From the NCBI GenBank assembly GCA_013398175.1, contig VZRZ01004224.1, positions 366,531 through 430,530 on the forward strand: DNA of 64,000 nucleotides. Reading direction: 5' to 3'. The position numbers were made by a program, and so were the translations under genes. The notes beneath the pieces were generated by a model that worked only from the letters and a program-made list of their open reading frames with translations, was not told the DNA's origin and ran no database searches. This DNA comes from Climacteris rufus. Its lineage: Eukaryota > Chordata > Aves > Passeriformes > Climacteridae. Below, piece after piece: positions 1 through 14,700 of this stretch (position 1 is its first letter; every line of letters starts with the position of its first letter).

Positions 1-260
1 CGTCTGGGGGGGGAAGGGACCGCACCGCGCGCCCTCCCCCCGCCCCGTGCCGCCATCTCCTCCCGGCAGCTCTGCGTGCTGCCCGCCCCCCCGGCCCGTC
101 CCCGGCCCTCGGGCGGCCGGCGGGAGCTAATCCCCGCTCTCTTCCTTCCCCTCTCGCTCTCCCTGGTGCTGTTTGTTGCCCTCCCCGCCTCTTTCGGAGA
201 TGCGCGGATACAGCCCGTGAGGAAGGTCCTCTCCTGTATCCTGGTACGCTTCCTATTGCT
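1..260. promoter_or_regulatory. MDN1: CpG island, probably at the 5' end of MDN1
   Basis: Very GC- and CpG-rich sequence that falls to ordinary AT-rich intron composition after about 260. CpG islands in vertebrates mark promoters and first exons, and this one lies upstream of exon 2. No reading frame here resembles the midasin N-terminus and no convincing exon 1 donor is seen, so the true exon 1 is probably just left of the window. This could be the promoter-proximal part of intron 1 or a shared bidirectional promoter. Confidence 0.6.
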
Positions 261-3200
261 CTTCGCTCCTCAGTTGAAGTCTTCGGTATCTTCTGTGTCC
301 CTTAAGATGACTTTGGAAGCGTGACAGCGAGAGCTGGTGTGTTGTTACCAAGCACTGAGACAGTAACTAGTGCCTGCCCTGATGTGTGTCTTCCTTAATT
401 ACCTTAAAACAGCGTGTGGGGTAAAAAGAGGCACGGATTTTCTAGGGTTTGCTTTGAGGTTTTTTTTTAATCACAGTGTCACAGCTTGTAGTGATGCTTG
501 AGACATGGTCCTATAGTCAATTTTATGCTTTGGCTGCCTTAACTCTGAAAAGCTGCCTGACTCCTGCTTTCTGGGAGAGTTGAGGCCGATCTCCCTCCTC
601 TCTCGGAAATGCTATATAGGATATATATATCAGCATATCAGCATATTAGCTGTTGTTTTATTAATACTTTTCACAATAGAGCTTTTGAAGCCACTAAGTT
701 GTGTACACATTTTGGGGCTCAAAGTCTGTATTTCTCTAGGAAGTGTCTAGGAAATGTCTCAGTTGTTTGAAGATGAAAAGTCTAATGTATCACATTTTTT
801 CAGAATATTGGCTTTCAGTCTGAATTGCTGTCTCTTAGTTATGGTTGGGGAAGGCTTTCACTCTGGTGCTCAAGGTTCTTTGTTGGTAGACAGATGGTTC
901 TTTCTTCTGTCGCTGCAAATCACAGGATCAAAGTAAAATTGACATGAATACATATTCCTGAGTTGAAGCTAATTGGTGGGAAGCAGGGATGAAGAGTTAC
1001 TATTCAGGAGAAAGAAACTGCTGAGAAATAGACGGGGATGATGTACATGTTGTAGCAGACAGATGGAGCAGTGAACCAGAAGTGAATCACCTAGATCTGA
1101 GACTGGTAAAGAAACTGTGCCCTTTCCCCTTTGGTGACTGGAGAAATGCTTCAGGTTTAGAAGTCTTGCTAGGACAAAATTATTAAAGAGTGATTATATA
1201 GAGGGAGTCTGGAACAGCACATTATGTAACAATGATGCATCCTTTGGAAAACTGAATTGCTGTTTCCAAGCTTGGAAGCTACAGGTCTAGGATTATTTTG
1301 AGCTTATCTTGCCAGTAAACAAACTCTGGCTCTGAATGTCATACCTGATTTCCTACAAGTTGCTTTTTATGTAACGTAGGAAGCATGCATTCTGGAAGCA
1401 TGCTCTCTTTGCTCTGCTGCATCGTTATGTCTTTCTGGCAACTTATTGCTTCAGTATTCCATTATGGAATGAAACTTGTCCACAACTGCTAAGTAAGGAA
1501 CAGTCTTTTGAGGTTCATAGTATGGCACCGTTCATGTGGTGGTGGAATGTCTTGTTCCTTCTGCTTGGATATGTAATAGAATTTGAGTCCTTTCTATAAA
1601 GTATTTGTATATACCATGCACTCTGCAAAGATACAGCAAATTTATGTAATCTTGATGAGGAAAATGGGATGAAAAGCTCTTGAAATCAGTCTTAGTTTCC
1701 CTCCTTTCCATTTTTGTGTAATTGAAACGAACTGTATGAGCAGTAGGTCTCCACAAACTGCTGGAATGTGCTTTTGGTTCTTTGGTGTGTTACCAAAGCT
1801 CTGCCAGAAAGTCCTCTTGCATAGAATTCCAAATGTGGATTTTGTGCAAATGTATGTGTTTTGGTTCCCTGTGATAATGTAAGTTCAGTACAGCAATTAA
1901 TTATTGTGTAGGTTAAAACCCTAGTAGAAATAGAACTTTAATGCAAAAATGCCCTTATTTATTTCTGTCTTTTGTATCTACCACTATGCTTGTATGGAAA
2001 GATACAAATTGGAAAACCTGATCCCTTCGGATATTTCTTCTGTGTAGTCTATAAAACTGTCCTAAGTGGACTTGAGATCTTGAGCACACCATTCTTGATT
2101 TCCTTTTTGAATTTGTTGGTGGTTTAGCTTGGCATCCTTCATTTTGCATTTCATTTTTCTATGCAGCAGTGAAAGTTGTTTTAATAATAACCACAAGCTC
2201 TTATTTAGAGTCCTTCAGTCTTACTTTTTGATGCTGAGAAATGCCTTTATTCCTTTATGTTAGTAAATGTAGGAAAAGAGAGGTTACCTAGCTGTCCCAA
2301 ATTCACACAGCTACCCATTATCTGACATTCTGGCAACTAAGGAAGACTTTTTTTCTATTAAAATATGACTTCGGCATTTTATTTGAAAGGTTAATTAGAC
2401 TTTACATGGTGTAGCATTAAAAATAAGGGAAGGTGTGTTGCACTTTGGCTTCCGTCTTGTCACCTCCTTCTCCTTCTAAAATCACAGTTCTTCAAAAACT
2501 GGAGACACGGTATGTTAATAATACAAAGTCAAAGAGAAACTTCTTGCTTGCATTCTTTCTTGTGAAGGAGAGATCTGTCTACCTCTGCCAAAGATGATGT
2601 GCTGGAGGAGGTTTAGGGAGTTCCCACCTGTGATCCTTGCGGGACTGCTTATCACCCCTGCTTTTTTTTCTGTAATTCTTTGAACTGTGTGGGTTATAGG
2701 AAGAATGCAGACTCGTGTTTTTGATTTATCTTTCTGAACTAAACAGCTACCAAAAAGAGTGGTGCTGCTCTGTTTTCTTTTTGCCTCTTCCCAAGACCAA
2801 GCCACACCTTTGTGTTGTTTCTCTTATCTTGAACCCAGTGAGTGTGCTGATGTGGAAAATCCATTTAGCTTTCCCACCCAGTGGAAGATTGTAAGAAGGT
2901 ACTAATTTGGATAATCTTGCTACATTGATTGCTGCACAGTCATACAGTTTGAGGGAGCAGAGAGAAGAACGTGTGTTCCTGTGTTGGAGGGGAAGAAAGA
3001 TTCCTGTGTGTGGCCCTTAAGTGCTCCCATTCCTTGGAAGTATCCCACTGTTAAATCTGTGCGTGGTGTGACCTGTGAGTCACGAGCAGAAACGTGGCTC
3101 TCATGTGGGACCAGATTCTCATTGCTGTGATCCTTTCTTTTACGAATCTTGGGGTTTGGATTAAGCTGGGTATTAATAAAGATTTCTGTACCTTGTGAGC

Positions 3201-5356
3201 ACAGAGCAAATGTACTCTGGAGGTTGGGAAGAAAGTGTGCAATGTTCTGCTGGAGGAGCAACTAGGATTGTGTCTGAATCCAGGTCTCAGTCCTAGCTGT
3301 GTGTCTGCTTCATGTGTGTCATTAATAATAGACAATGTGTCTATGTGTTCTGTGTTTGGAGGCACAGTCTTTTGTCATGCTTTCTTAAAGCAGCTGGTTG
3401 GAACCACTTGTGCAGATTTACTATCCCAGAATTGAACACTTTTGGATCATCTGTTTATTCCTACTGATTGAGAAAGCTGGTGTTTCATAAAGCCATGTTT
3501 AGTTAAAAAAACCTCTAACACTATTCTTATTTTCCATAAAATTTTTAATTTAGACTCTGAAATCAAACAGGCAGTCTCTTTGTAGAATGAGAATGTTGCC
3601 ACTATGGTTTTTTTGAACGGTTTTGTATGTCCTAAGGGTACTGCACACAGTGATTTAAAGAGTGCTTTCTCTCAATAAGTTGCTAATAGTATGAATTTGT
3701 TGTACAATAGTCATGTAAATATAGAATTTTACTGAGTTAGTCCCATTATTTATTCACTGATTCATTGTTAACTGGTTTTATTTGATATTGAAAGCTCTGG
3801 TTAATAAATTAAGCATCCTGTTGTGCCTTGTTTGGGTAGCCAAAAATGTAATTAATTTGGAAACTGAAGGTACTTTTTATTTTTTCCAATGGAGTTTGTT
3901 TCTTTTGAGCCATGCTGCCTTTGAACAGCTTGTCAGTCATTTCGCCACTGAAAATCTGATTCCCTGTTATGAACAGTGCCTTGCTCCGTTTTTAAAATGT
4001 AGTTGGTGCTCTGATAGATGAGAGACAGATAAACTTATGTTTTGTAAGAGCAAATGCAAGGCCTGTGAAACTGTCTGCAATTAATGTGATGGGTTTGATG
4101 TTTGTAGTGTATATACCACTATTTCCCAGGTTTCTTACATGCTGTATGGGAATGAATGTCTTTTCAAATTCAGGAGACCCGAGGAACTTGAATAGGTATG
4201 CATGTGTTCTAGAGGGATGTCAGCAGTGGTATAACCTTAGAAGGTCATCCTTTCACGGGACCTTAGCACTCTGTTTACCTTGTAACAATGAAACAATGCT
4301 ATCTGTGAGGCCAGAAGCAGGTTGTACACCAGTAACAAAAGTGTAGGAGAAGCAGAAACTGGCTGCACATGATGCTAAAACCAAAGACTACCCGAATTAC
4401 AGAATATTCCTGTCTTGAACAGGACAAGGGTTAGCTCAGGGAGGGGAGAGTGGAGCATCTGAGTTAAGAGCAAAACTGCTGCAGTGCACATTTATAATCC
4501 TGATTTTCAAAATTACTTATACTGCATTATGTGTTAAACATCATGCAAGTGGAGAGATGCTTGGGTATGCCATGAGCTCAAAGAGCAGAGAAATTTAAGA
4601 GTATAACATGAGAAGTGGGTTGTTCTTCAGTAACAAAGTTAGGAAGGTGGAGGGAGAATGTGAGGGTAAGGTGTGCTGGTTTTTTTTCTTTTTCTTTTTT
4701 CTCCTAGCAGATGTGAATATGTTTTCCATGTATTATAAAGCACTAAATGACCATTTTTTGTATAAAAGTGTAGGAAAACAAAGTTTCAACTTCAAAACTG
4801 CTGATACAAGCTATTTCTTGTCAAGAGCATTGCTCATCGTAATTCCTGTCAGAACTATGGAAATAAGGCTATGATCATGACTGATTAAATGGTTTCTTTT
4901 TTGTAAATAGATAGTGAACATGAAACAACTTAAGAATTCAAATTCTTATATGTTTTGTGGCTCTCCTGAGACCAAGCTGTTGATATCAGTGGAAATTCTA
5001 GTAAGGAAGATGTTATAAGATTTTCCAAGTCTTCTCTTTAAAAAATTACAAATTACAAAAATTTTACAAAAGTTACAAGTTTATCTTTCAGCTGTAAATA
5101 CGAATTTAGGATTTCGGGACTACTTTGTAATTCCTGTTTAGTTTGTCATTCTGCCTGTTACTCATTCTGTTTTGCAATTTTTTTTTAATACGGAGAGCTT
5201 TGTCAAATAAGTACTTGTACTGGGAATGTTGGATTCCCTTCTGGTTTTGAACTATTTGTTCCCATAAAATTCACTCTGACTACTGCATGAATAGTTCTGA
5301 AGTAAAAAGTCAAAATAATTTTCTATTTAACCTGTTCTTACTTTCCATTCCTTTAG
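261..5356 (+). other. MDN1: Intron 1 (or upstream) sequence, no gene recognised
   Basis: About 5 kb of AT-rich sequence between the CpG island and the acceptor of exon 2. Open frames here are short, overlap on both strands and match no family I recognise. No RNA gene or diagnostic repeat end is visible. Confidence 0.6.
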
Positions 5357-5583
5357 GTTTGGACTCAACAGGATCGGCAGTGCATCCTCAATACTTTAGC
5401 GCAGTTACTGCTGGATAAAGAATGCACTCTATTGATCGGCCGCCAAGTCCGGCCCATCCTGCTGGATTTATTGGAAAGAAATGCAGAAGCTATTAAAGCT
5501 GGGGGGCAAATCAATCATGATCAGCATGAAAGGCTGTGTGTAGCAATGAGCAAGCTGGTTGCTGACCACCCTGATGTTCTGCC
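5357..5583 (+). CDS. MDN1: MDN1 exon 2 (N-terminal region)
   Basis: Starts in phase 0 after cctttag and opens VWTQQDRQCILNTLAQ, close to mammalian midasin residues following its 34-residue first exon. Helical N-terminal region. Ends on two bases of a Pro codon before gtgagt. The 1,580-bp intron that follows holds a microsatellite and an unclassified repeat. Confidence 0.95.
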
Positions 5584-5730
5584 GTGAGTAACGTTATGTC
5601 CACGTTTGAACTTAGGAAGTGTATGACCCACCCCAGGGGGTGAGGGTAGCTCAGGTTCTTGTTAATAGAACCCTTGGGATGGATTAGAGTGAAGGATACT
5701 GACTGACTGGTGTATTTACACACATATATA

Positions 5731-5766
<36 letters not shown>

Positions 5767-8700
5767 TGTACTGTTTATTTTAGAACAATTTGGTTGCAAT
5801 AGAAAGGAGGTATGTAGCCGTTTTGGTTATTATCTGTAGAAATATAGCAATATATAAGCATAAAAAATAACAGTTAAGAAAATGGATAAGGGAAAAGAAA
5901 GAAAGAAAAAGGATAAGAGTAGAAAGATGTCACTACCCATGGATCCAGTGATGAGACTTGGTTGTTGCAGTTTCGATGCCCGTTGGTCCAAGTGGTGGTA
6001 GCAGTCTTACTCTGTTGGGAGGTGGGGGAAGCCCGCAGAACACAAAATTCAGTGGGTTAATAAACGCTCAGGTTCAGGTGGGAATGCCCAGGTACCTCCC
6101 CTGTGTGGGGAGTTTTACACTGCTGCAACACTGTGGGTCATGCCCAGTCTTCTGATGGAAGACCCCAGAAAGAGTCTGGGGGTGCTTCGGGGGTCTTTGA
6201 TGGTTTATGACTCCTCCTAAGACATAACAGCTGCCTCTCATGTAGTTGAGCCAGTTATGTCCCATGAAAGGGATGAAAATCTTCAGACCTACATGTGAAT
6301 GTCCCGGTACTTGCCCCGAGGGGAATTTTACACCTGAGCCAGTTGTGTAAGGGAGGACATTGTCATGATAAAAAGCATTATCCCACCTTGCAGGATTTGC
6401 TTCTTAATGGCCTCTGCCCTTATCTGGCTCAAACCCCAGCTTGTAGCCCCTCGTGATGGGTGCTCACCCTCTCTGCACCTGGGCTGTGACTCTGCACATC
6501 GCCAGCAAAGCACCTACTGCTTTCACAAATGGACAATTCTTCGAGTGATTAACCATTAACATTTCAATTAAATTTTCATACAGGGAGTATGTGCTTTTTA
6601 GTGTTGGCTGGTGAAGAGAGTCCGTGTCAAGATTTGGGTTGTCTCCCACAATAACAAACATGTTTTGAATTGAAAGGATTATTTAGTAACTTTGAATATC
6701 AAACACAGTTTATTTAAATTAAATAATGTTGTAAGATCTAATGTGATTTTCGTCTGTGATCTACAGAAAAGCAGAACAGCCACCATGAAAATAGCTCACA
6801 ACCAAAATCCTTGCATTTAAGATTAGACCTCTAGGCCAGTAGAATATGAAGTTATTATAAGTAGGAATCAGTATTAGTTTTTCAGTAAACAAGAGCAATC
6901 AAAGAGATTTAACCGAAGGCAATACTGTCTTCCCTTGAAGAGTAAGTAATGATTTCTGGTAAGGTAAAGTGTCTGTTGTTAGCTGATTGCTGAGGTGGTT
7001 GTCTTACCCAAGTGTGGACAAATTTAATTATAGGCCTTAGTTCTTGGTACTGTTTATTACTGTCTTAGGACCTCTGCCCTGACATTTTTTAGTGGCTGGT
7101 TTCCTTTCCTCTGACTTATGTGTCTGTGTTCCATCTCTTTCTCCCTCTCTCTCTCTTCTAAAGATTTGCTTTAAGATACTTTAAGACTATGTCACCAGTT
7201 TTCCAGAGGCTTTTCCTGGAGAGCTCAGATGCAAACACAGTCCGCTACGGGCGCAGACGGATGAAGCTACGGGACCTCATGGAGGCAGCCTACAGGTTTT
7301 TACAAAAGGAGCCCTCAGTTTTCAGGGAACTGTGGGACTGGAGTGTGTGCATTCCCCTCCTAAGGAGTCATGACACTTTAGTCCGTTGGTAAGTTAAAAC
7401 CCCCAAATCTTCCCCATTGAAAAGATGTATCTGTATCTTGAATTGTGATCAACAGTGTTCACATGCAAGTAGAAAGCATCTTCAGATAATACCAGAAATC
7501 TGTACCAGTGGTATCTGTACTCTTATTTAACTGATCTTTTGAAAGCTATGGTGATCTATCACAGAGTGAATTTTAGACTGGCTCTTAGTACGTCTTAAAC
7601 CTGTGGTCTAGACAATCTTTCCAAATAATTTCAGTTTGCCCAAGTTGATTCTTTTTTCTATTGTTTGTATATAGATTTCTCAGCAACTGTAAAACTAGGC
7701 TTATTTAAGCTGTGCTTTGTATTGGCCTTGTTGCAGGCATTGTGTGTGATTTTGGTCAGATGTTTTATGTTAGGTGTCTGCCTGCAGGGCTTCAACCTAA
7801 GCACATGCTCTGCCTTGTTTATGTCAGTGGTGGTATTGATAGTGCCTTTTATTTTAGAAGAGATCTTTAGTAGTCTTCAGTTTTTAAAACACAAATTCAG
7901 AACTGTGTTAGTAACATATAATTTAAGTAAGGTGTATAATTTGGGAAGGGCAGAAATGTGAGTGTTGTCAAATCTATCAGTCATTTATGAAACTCTTCAG
8001 AATGACATACACTTAGCCTTAGAAAAAGAGAGAGAACTTGTAATTCATTGAATGGAGTTGGTTTACCTGGTGTTCAGCCAATAGTCTGAAGTAAGTGAAT
8101 GAGCTGATATTTAAACTTGTCCTGAAGCAATCTCCTTCTGGCTATTCTTCCCTTCCCCCCATCAAGCTCATTGAAAACTTTGTTCATGGTAGTTAAAAAC
8201 AGCATTATAGTAAATGAAAACTGTTTTTTGATTTATATGAAATGTTCTTTTGTTGCAAGACAGCTTTATGTAGTCACAACTTGGGAGTTGTTGGCTTTTT
8301 TAGGCATTCAGAATTGATTTAATTGCTTTAATTTACTTTAGAAATAGCATGAAATGCAATTTTGGAAGGGAAATGGTAGGAGAAAAAAAAATTGGGCACG
8401 GACGACCTCATTTTCCTTGTCTCATATGTTAACCTTCATTTACTTAGGAAAGTGCTTTCCATTACTGTATTTCTGCTGATAACTCAGTTCTTTAGAGAAG
8501 TGTTAGCTAATTGGTGTATAAATGGTAAAATTTGCTGTAATAGAATTGCTTTTCTCAGTTCTGAGATATTTATCTAATCTGAGAGAATGTTGAGCATAGT
8601 GCTAAAATAATTTCTATGAATAAAGTTTTCTGCACATTTTTCCAAACTTGATATTTTGGTATGCAATTGACAGTTGTCAAAGTAGGTTTCTGAAGACTAT

Positions 8701-11700
8701 GTTTTGATGTATTTTGTTCTAAATATGATTTTTAGGTACACTTCAAATTGTCTTGCTCTGGTTACATGCATGAATGATGAGCATAAATTATCTTTCCTGA
8801 AGAAAATATTCAATCCTGAGGAGCTGATACATTTCAGACTAAAGTAAGGAGTTTTAAAGTCCTGAACATTTTAAAGTGCTGTTTTTATTGATGGCTTACA
8901 GCTGAGTTAATAAACATGATTTTCACAGGTTGCTAGAAGAATCTCAGCTGCAGAATGTGGAACAAGCCCTTGTTTTGGCTAATCCAGACTCCTCACTTTG
9001 GCAAAAGGAGAAAGAAATGCAATATACACAAGGACAGATCGTGTCAGGTGACCTCTCTGCACATGTAGTAGCTGTCTGTGGCATTGTGCTGCCTAGATTA
9101 CAGCGTGTTTCTGAAGAGCAGGTATGTAATCCATGGTTAAATCAGTACAATTCTTTTTTTAGGAATCTCTAAGTACAGTGAACTCACTTTATTTCCTGTT
9201 TAAAAAGTACTGAGATACTGTGGGTAGTGTGTGTATCTTTATCTTTCTCAGTGTGTGCTGTAAACTAGTGTTGCATAATGCACCACAGAGAAGCTCTGCA
9301 GTGGAATGAAGCAATGAAGGAGCAATAGTGCTGTTCATTTTATCTTCATGTAGTAGTTCAAATGTACTACAAAAGAATATTCAGCCTTGCATAGTGTGTC
9401 CAGTTCAAGTTAGGGTAATAATCCATAGCTGACTACAGCCAGGATCTGGTATAGTTGCTTTTACCTGCATAACATAGGTGTTTTTGTGCTATAGAGGCAT
9501 CTCATAAACAGCCTTTCTCCAAACATATGCTCACTTCTTCCCTTAAAAGGCTGCTAGGTAAACTCTTCCAGAAGACAAAGAAAGGGGAAAGAAAGTGAAC
9601 AAGAATTTACTCTTGCCACTTGAGAGAAGTGTAATGCAGAATATAGTGCCTTGCAGTTTTGGGAAGCCCATTGAAGGCATAAATGTTTTTGAACAAACTG
9701 TATTTAACCTTTTTTCTTCTGAATTGCTATTTAATTTAAGCTGCTCAGATCCTTTTTTGTAGCTGCAGCCAGTATTCTTGATTGTTTTTCTCCTTTAGGT
9801 ACCAGTTTTAGCTCTTAGCTGAGGTTTTTGTTTGATTTTGCAACAGTGATCTACGACAGGACAAAGAAATGAATGAAGAGTACCAGTATCCAGAATTTTT
9901 TGAGTAGCAGAAGCAAGGAATTCCAAATTCCACTCCCCTTTTCCCATCTTCCCCCTGCTTCTGTTTTTGAATTCACTGTTTCCTAGCCTTTTGAGGTTTT
10001 TCATGGGATTGAGAGTGGTTTGAAAGTCATTGTAGCAGGGGAAACTGTAGAGCTGCTGAAGATTTTTATTCCCATGGCAGTGTCACTGCTGCTGCAGCTA
10101 TGCTGAAGCCTGGCCATGCTATAAACTGGATTACTGAAAAGATACTCTGTGTCTGCGAGGGAGGAGAGAACTTCCCTGCAAGGCATGCTTTTATTTTTTT
10201 AATAGCTACAGATATTCCACTGATGTGGCCTCCAGTGTAGTTCCAGTTACACTAGGGAGGTTCCAGTGGCAGCTTAGGAGGTCTGATAGAGACATAGGAG
10301 CAAACTGAGAAGAAGCAAATGCTCTTGTTTCCAGAGAAGTACATGAAGCTCTGTCTGAAAAGAAGGTCAGACTTTAATACAAGACACTTGTTTCAGTGCT
10401 CTGATTTCTTTCTCTGCCTTTTGGCACAAAGTGATGCATATATAAGATATATATGATATATAAGTGATTGTAGGAGATTCAAAATATTTGGAGACTTATC
10501 TGTAGCATTGTTTTAATTACCATTCAATAAACTGCATTGATTTAATTTTGAATAAAATGAAAATGTTATTGAATATACCTTTTCTTTTTTGATTCACTGA
10601 GTTTAATGAACTTATACTTTGGCTTCTACAGAAAGAAGTAAATATTCATATTCATTCAGTTTATATTAGTATTTGCATTGTCTGAATCCAACTGCTGTTT
10701 AATTTGTCCTGTGATTTAGATCCATTCTGACTTAATTTCACTTGTATTGCAAACTGTATTTGATTGACATGAGTTATGATTGAATAGTTACTATGCCTGT
10801 ACTAACAATTTAGTGTGAATTCCCTGTGGGAGCAAATTGAAACTCATACTTTTCATTACATGTTTCACCTATAATAGGTTTTTGATGAAAATATCTGTCA
10901 TTAAATACAGCTTTAGACTCCTTTATTTTATTTGTTATGCAGATCTGCAGCCCAAAATTGTCCTAGTTGTTAGACTCACTTTCCTAATTGTTTTGTGTTG
11001 TGAAACTGGTAAGAAAAGTAACAATGTCAGTGTAGTAATTCAAATTTGATGTTTGAACAGGAAAACACCACCAGCAGTTTTGTTTTGGTTGAATCTGCCT
11101 TCACGAATCTTCAAAACCTTGCTATTGCTGTGGCATATCAGACTCCTGTTTTATTAGAAGGACCAATAGGATGTGGCAAAACTTCTTTAATTGAATATTT
11201 AGCAGCTGTTACAGGAAGAACAAAACCTCCTCATATTTTGAAAGTTCAGCTTGGAGATCAAACTGATAGTAAGGTAACCAATGAATTTGTTGATTGGGAT
11301 GATAAGACATAGCTTCTAAAATTTTAAGCGTGGACTTAATTTTCTAATAATACAATGTTTTCACCCGAGGACCCTAGAGAGCCCAACTCTGTAGTATCAG
11401 TCTTACTGTTGATGAGAATGAATAAATAAACATGAAGAAAAGTAGAAGTTAAGCTTCAGTAGGTTTTAAATTCTTCACATAATTGTGCTGTACCTGTGTC
11501 ATTCAAATTACGTTTTATCAGGATTTTTCTATGTGGAAGAGTTCTATTGATTTTTTTTTAATTAAAAAAATTGATTGGTATTCGAAAAAGTATGATTCTA
11601 AAATGATTCAAGCCAGTGCTAAAGGTTGTATTAACACTTTTATTTCAGTTTAAGTGAGCTAATGCCACTTTAATCTGATGCCTTTTTTGTGATAAACGTG

Positions 11701-14700
11701 AGATGAACTAACATCCTGTGATGTTGAGGAGACTTGCACTTTACATAATAATGATTAAGCTCTATCTTTAGATAATTTCATGTTCTTCTTATTTTGCCTA
11801 CGGAATTTTGAAGCTTGAGTTGATTTATGTTGTTTGGCTCCATTTATATTTAGTTTTCAAAGGTGGTTAGTATTTACTGGTTGTTACCAGAAGGTTTTTG
11901 TTAGCTTGAGTAAGCACCTTTTTTGTTTGCATGGAACACCTATTTTTACCATCTCACAACTGTATCTTCTCATGTACAAGACTAAGACCACCATATTAAG
12001 AGAAGGTGGTGAAGTTCAAATACAAAATATGTAGCAGTAAAACCATAACTTAATTATTTAAGCAATGCTTAGATGTGGAAGTTACAATTTGAGAGAAAAG
12101 CAAAGCTTTGACTGTATTTTACCTTTGAATGACTTGCTTTACAGTTCCTTTTACAGTTTTCCATGTTATACTTTAGATTGCTTGTAAATTAGGGTGGCAT
12201 AGCTCATTAATGCACTTGCAATTGTCTGGTTTGTTTTAATTATTATGTTTCAGTTAAATTACCACTGGAGGTGGAAACTTTTTTTCTTAATTCAAAAAAG
12301 TACAATGCTGGGTACTGGGCACAGCTAACCAGATGGAGGCTGACTGTTACTTAGGTGTCACCTTTGGTAATAATTGCCATCCTTTTCTCTGAGTTGATAA
12401 GGGATGTAATGCACAGGTCTCTAATGTACCAATTGTTTCTGTCACAGACGCTGCTCGGTATGTATCGATGTACAGATGTACCAGGGGAGTTTGTGTGGCC
12501 GCCTGGCACCTTGACACAAGCTGTTACCAAAGGTTGCTGGATACTTCTGGAGGACATTGATTATGCTCCTCTGGATGTGGTATGTTGGTTTATGTTCACT
12601 TTAAGGTACTGATCTGAATGCCCATGATGGCAATTTTGGGAGTCTGATCACCAGGGTTCTGTAATAGCATGGTGAAAATGCTGCTTCTTTAAAAAGGTTA
12701 GAAAGAATTCACCTGTCTGTCTTTGTTCACATATTAGCACACCACAATAGTTTCTGTCATTGTTACAGAGTAGTCATGACCCTGCCACTGATGCCAGATT
12801 TCACTCTGAGGACTGGAATTGACACTGATAATGAGCTATGTGTCTATTTAATCATGTTTTGGTAATTGAAACCAAACATGGCCCTAAATACTAGAAAATA
12901 TTGTCCATGTATGAGGCTAGTGCTGTCAGTAACAGTTTTCTTTTTTGGTGTTTTGTTGTGTGGGGCTTTTTATCTTCCTTCCACATATTTTTGTTGCACT
13001 TTTCTTACATACTAAAAATGTGTTCTTTCATTAAGCATTATAGTTTTTAACAGATTCCCTTTTTTCAGCTGAAGAACAACTAGTTAGTCAGTCATCCTTG
13101 CCTCTTGAAGTAATGACAACTGAATTCAAGTCATCTGCAAGAACAGTGTGATAGAGATGCTTTGCTGCACAGGTCTGCTGGGCATTCTGCTAGTTGTTTC
13201 CTTTCATGTCAGTTCCATAAAGCATCCTTTGTGTGACTGAATTACCTGACAGTTTGTTTATTGGGTTCTAGGCTTCTGATAATACAAATAGAAAATTTAT
13301 AAGAAGGCTAATGAATACTGCTTGTATCTACAGACAGTTCACTGCTAAGGGGTCATGCACTTATTTGCTTCTGTGGACTCAACTCATTGCACTCATCATA
13401 GGGATGCCCTGAGTAGTATCCTGCATTCATCACACTGCCTTTCTTCAGATCCTCCCTGCAGGCATCCTGTCTGCATTCTCCATATCAAAGTGTCTGTGTG
13501 TGCCTCTCTCTGTGCTGAGGTGTGGTCATACCTCCCTTCTTTCTTTCCACCAGCATTACTGTCCTTCTCTGGGGAAGGGTAGGTCCTTTAAATAGGTACC
13601 AAACTCTCCTGGGGGTAGCAGTGTATACACTGAAAAATGTTGAAGTTTGAGAATGACATCTTTGAGATGCAGGTCATCTTTGTTTGGGCAGATAGAGAAA
13701 ATTAAGCTTCTGATGTGAATGTGTCTAGTAAGTCATTTGGCAATTCAAAAATAAATCATTTTGGTTTGGTTTTACAGTGTAAAGGCTGTCATTTCCGTTC
13801 TGTTACTAAATTTGAGTACAGGGGGGAAAAAGGTAGGTAAACATTACACCTGTGACTTTCACTGCTGATTAAAATTACTGGGGACTCTCTGATTCCTCCT
13901 AGCATCACTTGGAAGTACAATCTGCAGGAATGGCAGTTGCTGGCAACATAATGGTGCTCAGTGGAATTGCTCCAGCATCTCAAGTGTGAAATGAGCGTGG
14001 AAGGTTGTGCTGCCTGTTAGTTTCACCACAAAAAAATCATTTTATAGTTCTTCTTTTTCTCTCCAGATCTCTGTGCTGATTCCTCTTTTGGAGAAAAGAG
14101 AATTACTGATTCCTGGTCGTGGCGACTGTTTAAAAGTAGCATCAGGATTTCAGTTTTTTGCAACCAGGAGGTAGGTTTGTAAGCTTAAATGAGATTGAGA
14201 GCATGGATATCCTAATTTTTAGTCCAAGGTACTTTTAAGTGTAAGGTACTTGTACAGCAGTGTTTTAGCAATTTCCAGTTAGCAAGCAGTAGAAGCTTTA
14301 GAAGCTGTGATTTTTTTTCTCACGTGAAAGCAGCTTTGTACTACTCCTTGGTGAATCCAGTCTTTGTACAGAAAGGTCTCTTCAACAAGGCTGAAGGAAT
14401 GAACCTTGCTGGGGGGCACCCAACAAAACCAACCCCTCAACAAAACAAAACACCACTCTTAGGAATTACTGTGTGAAATAGGTTTATTATTGATATTTAT
14501 GAAAGTCTTGTGTCATTACAGATGTTTGTAATGTTTTCTAACCAGAAAAATGTTGTATGATGTATTCTCCTGATTGTTTCACTGTAGTAGTGGCTCTTGC
14601 CTCAGATGTCAAAATGACTTCTTGTATATGAAGAAATAATATTGTTTCAAGGTTAAAGATGTGGAGGTCTGTATGGGGAATCGTAGTCACATGGTTTTCA

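Noticed and set aside
76..324. 82-residue open frame in the CpG island
   Set aside because: Its Pro/Arg/Leu-rich composition is what GC-rich sequence gives by chance. It does not resemble the midasin N-terminus and has no splice link to exon 2.
3051..3365. Overlapping minus-strand open frames in intron 1
   Set aside because: Two overlapping frames and another on the plus strand compete here; none has recognisable sequence, so they are chance frames.
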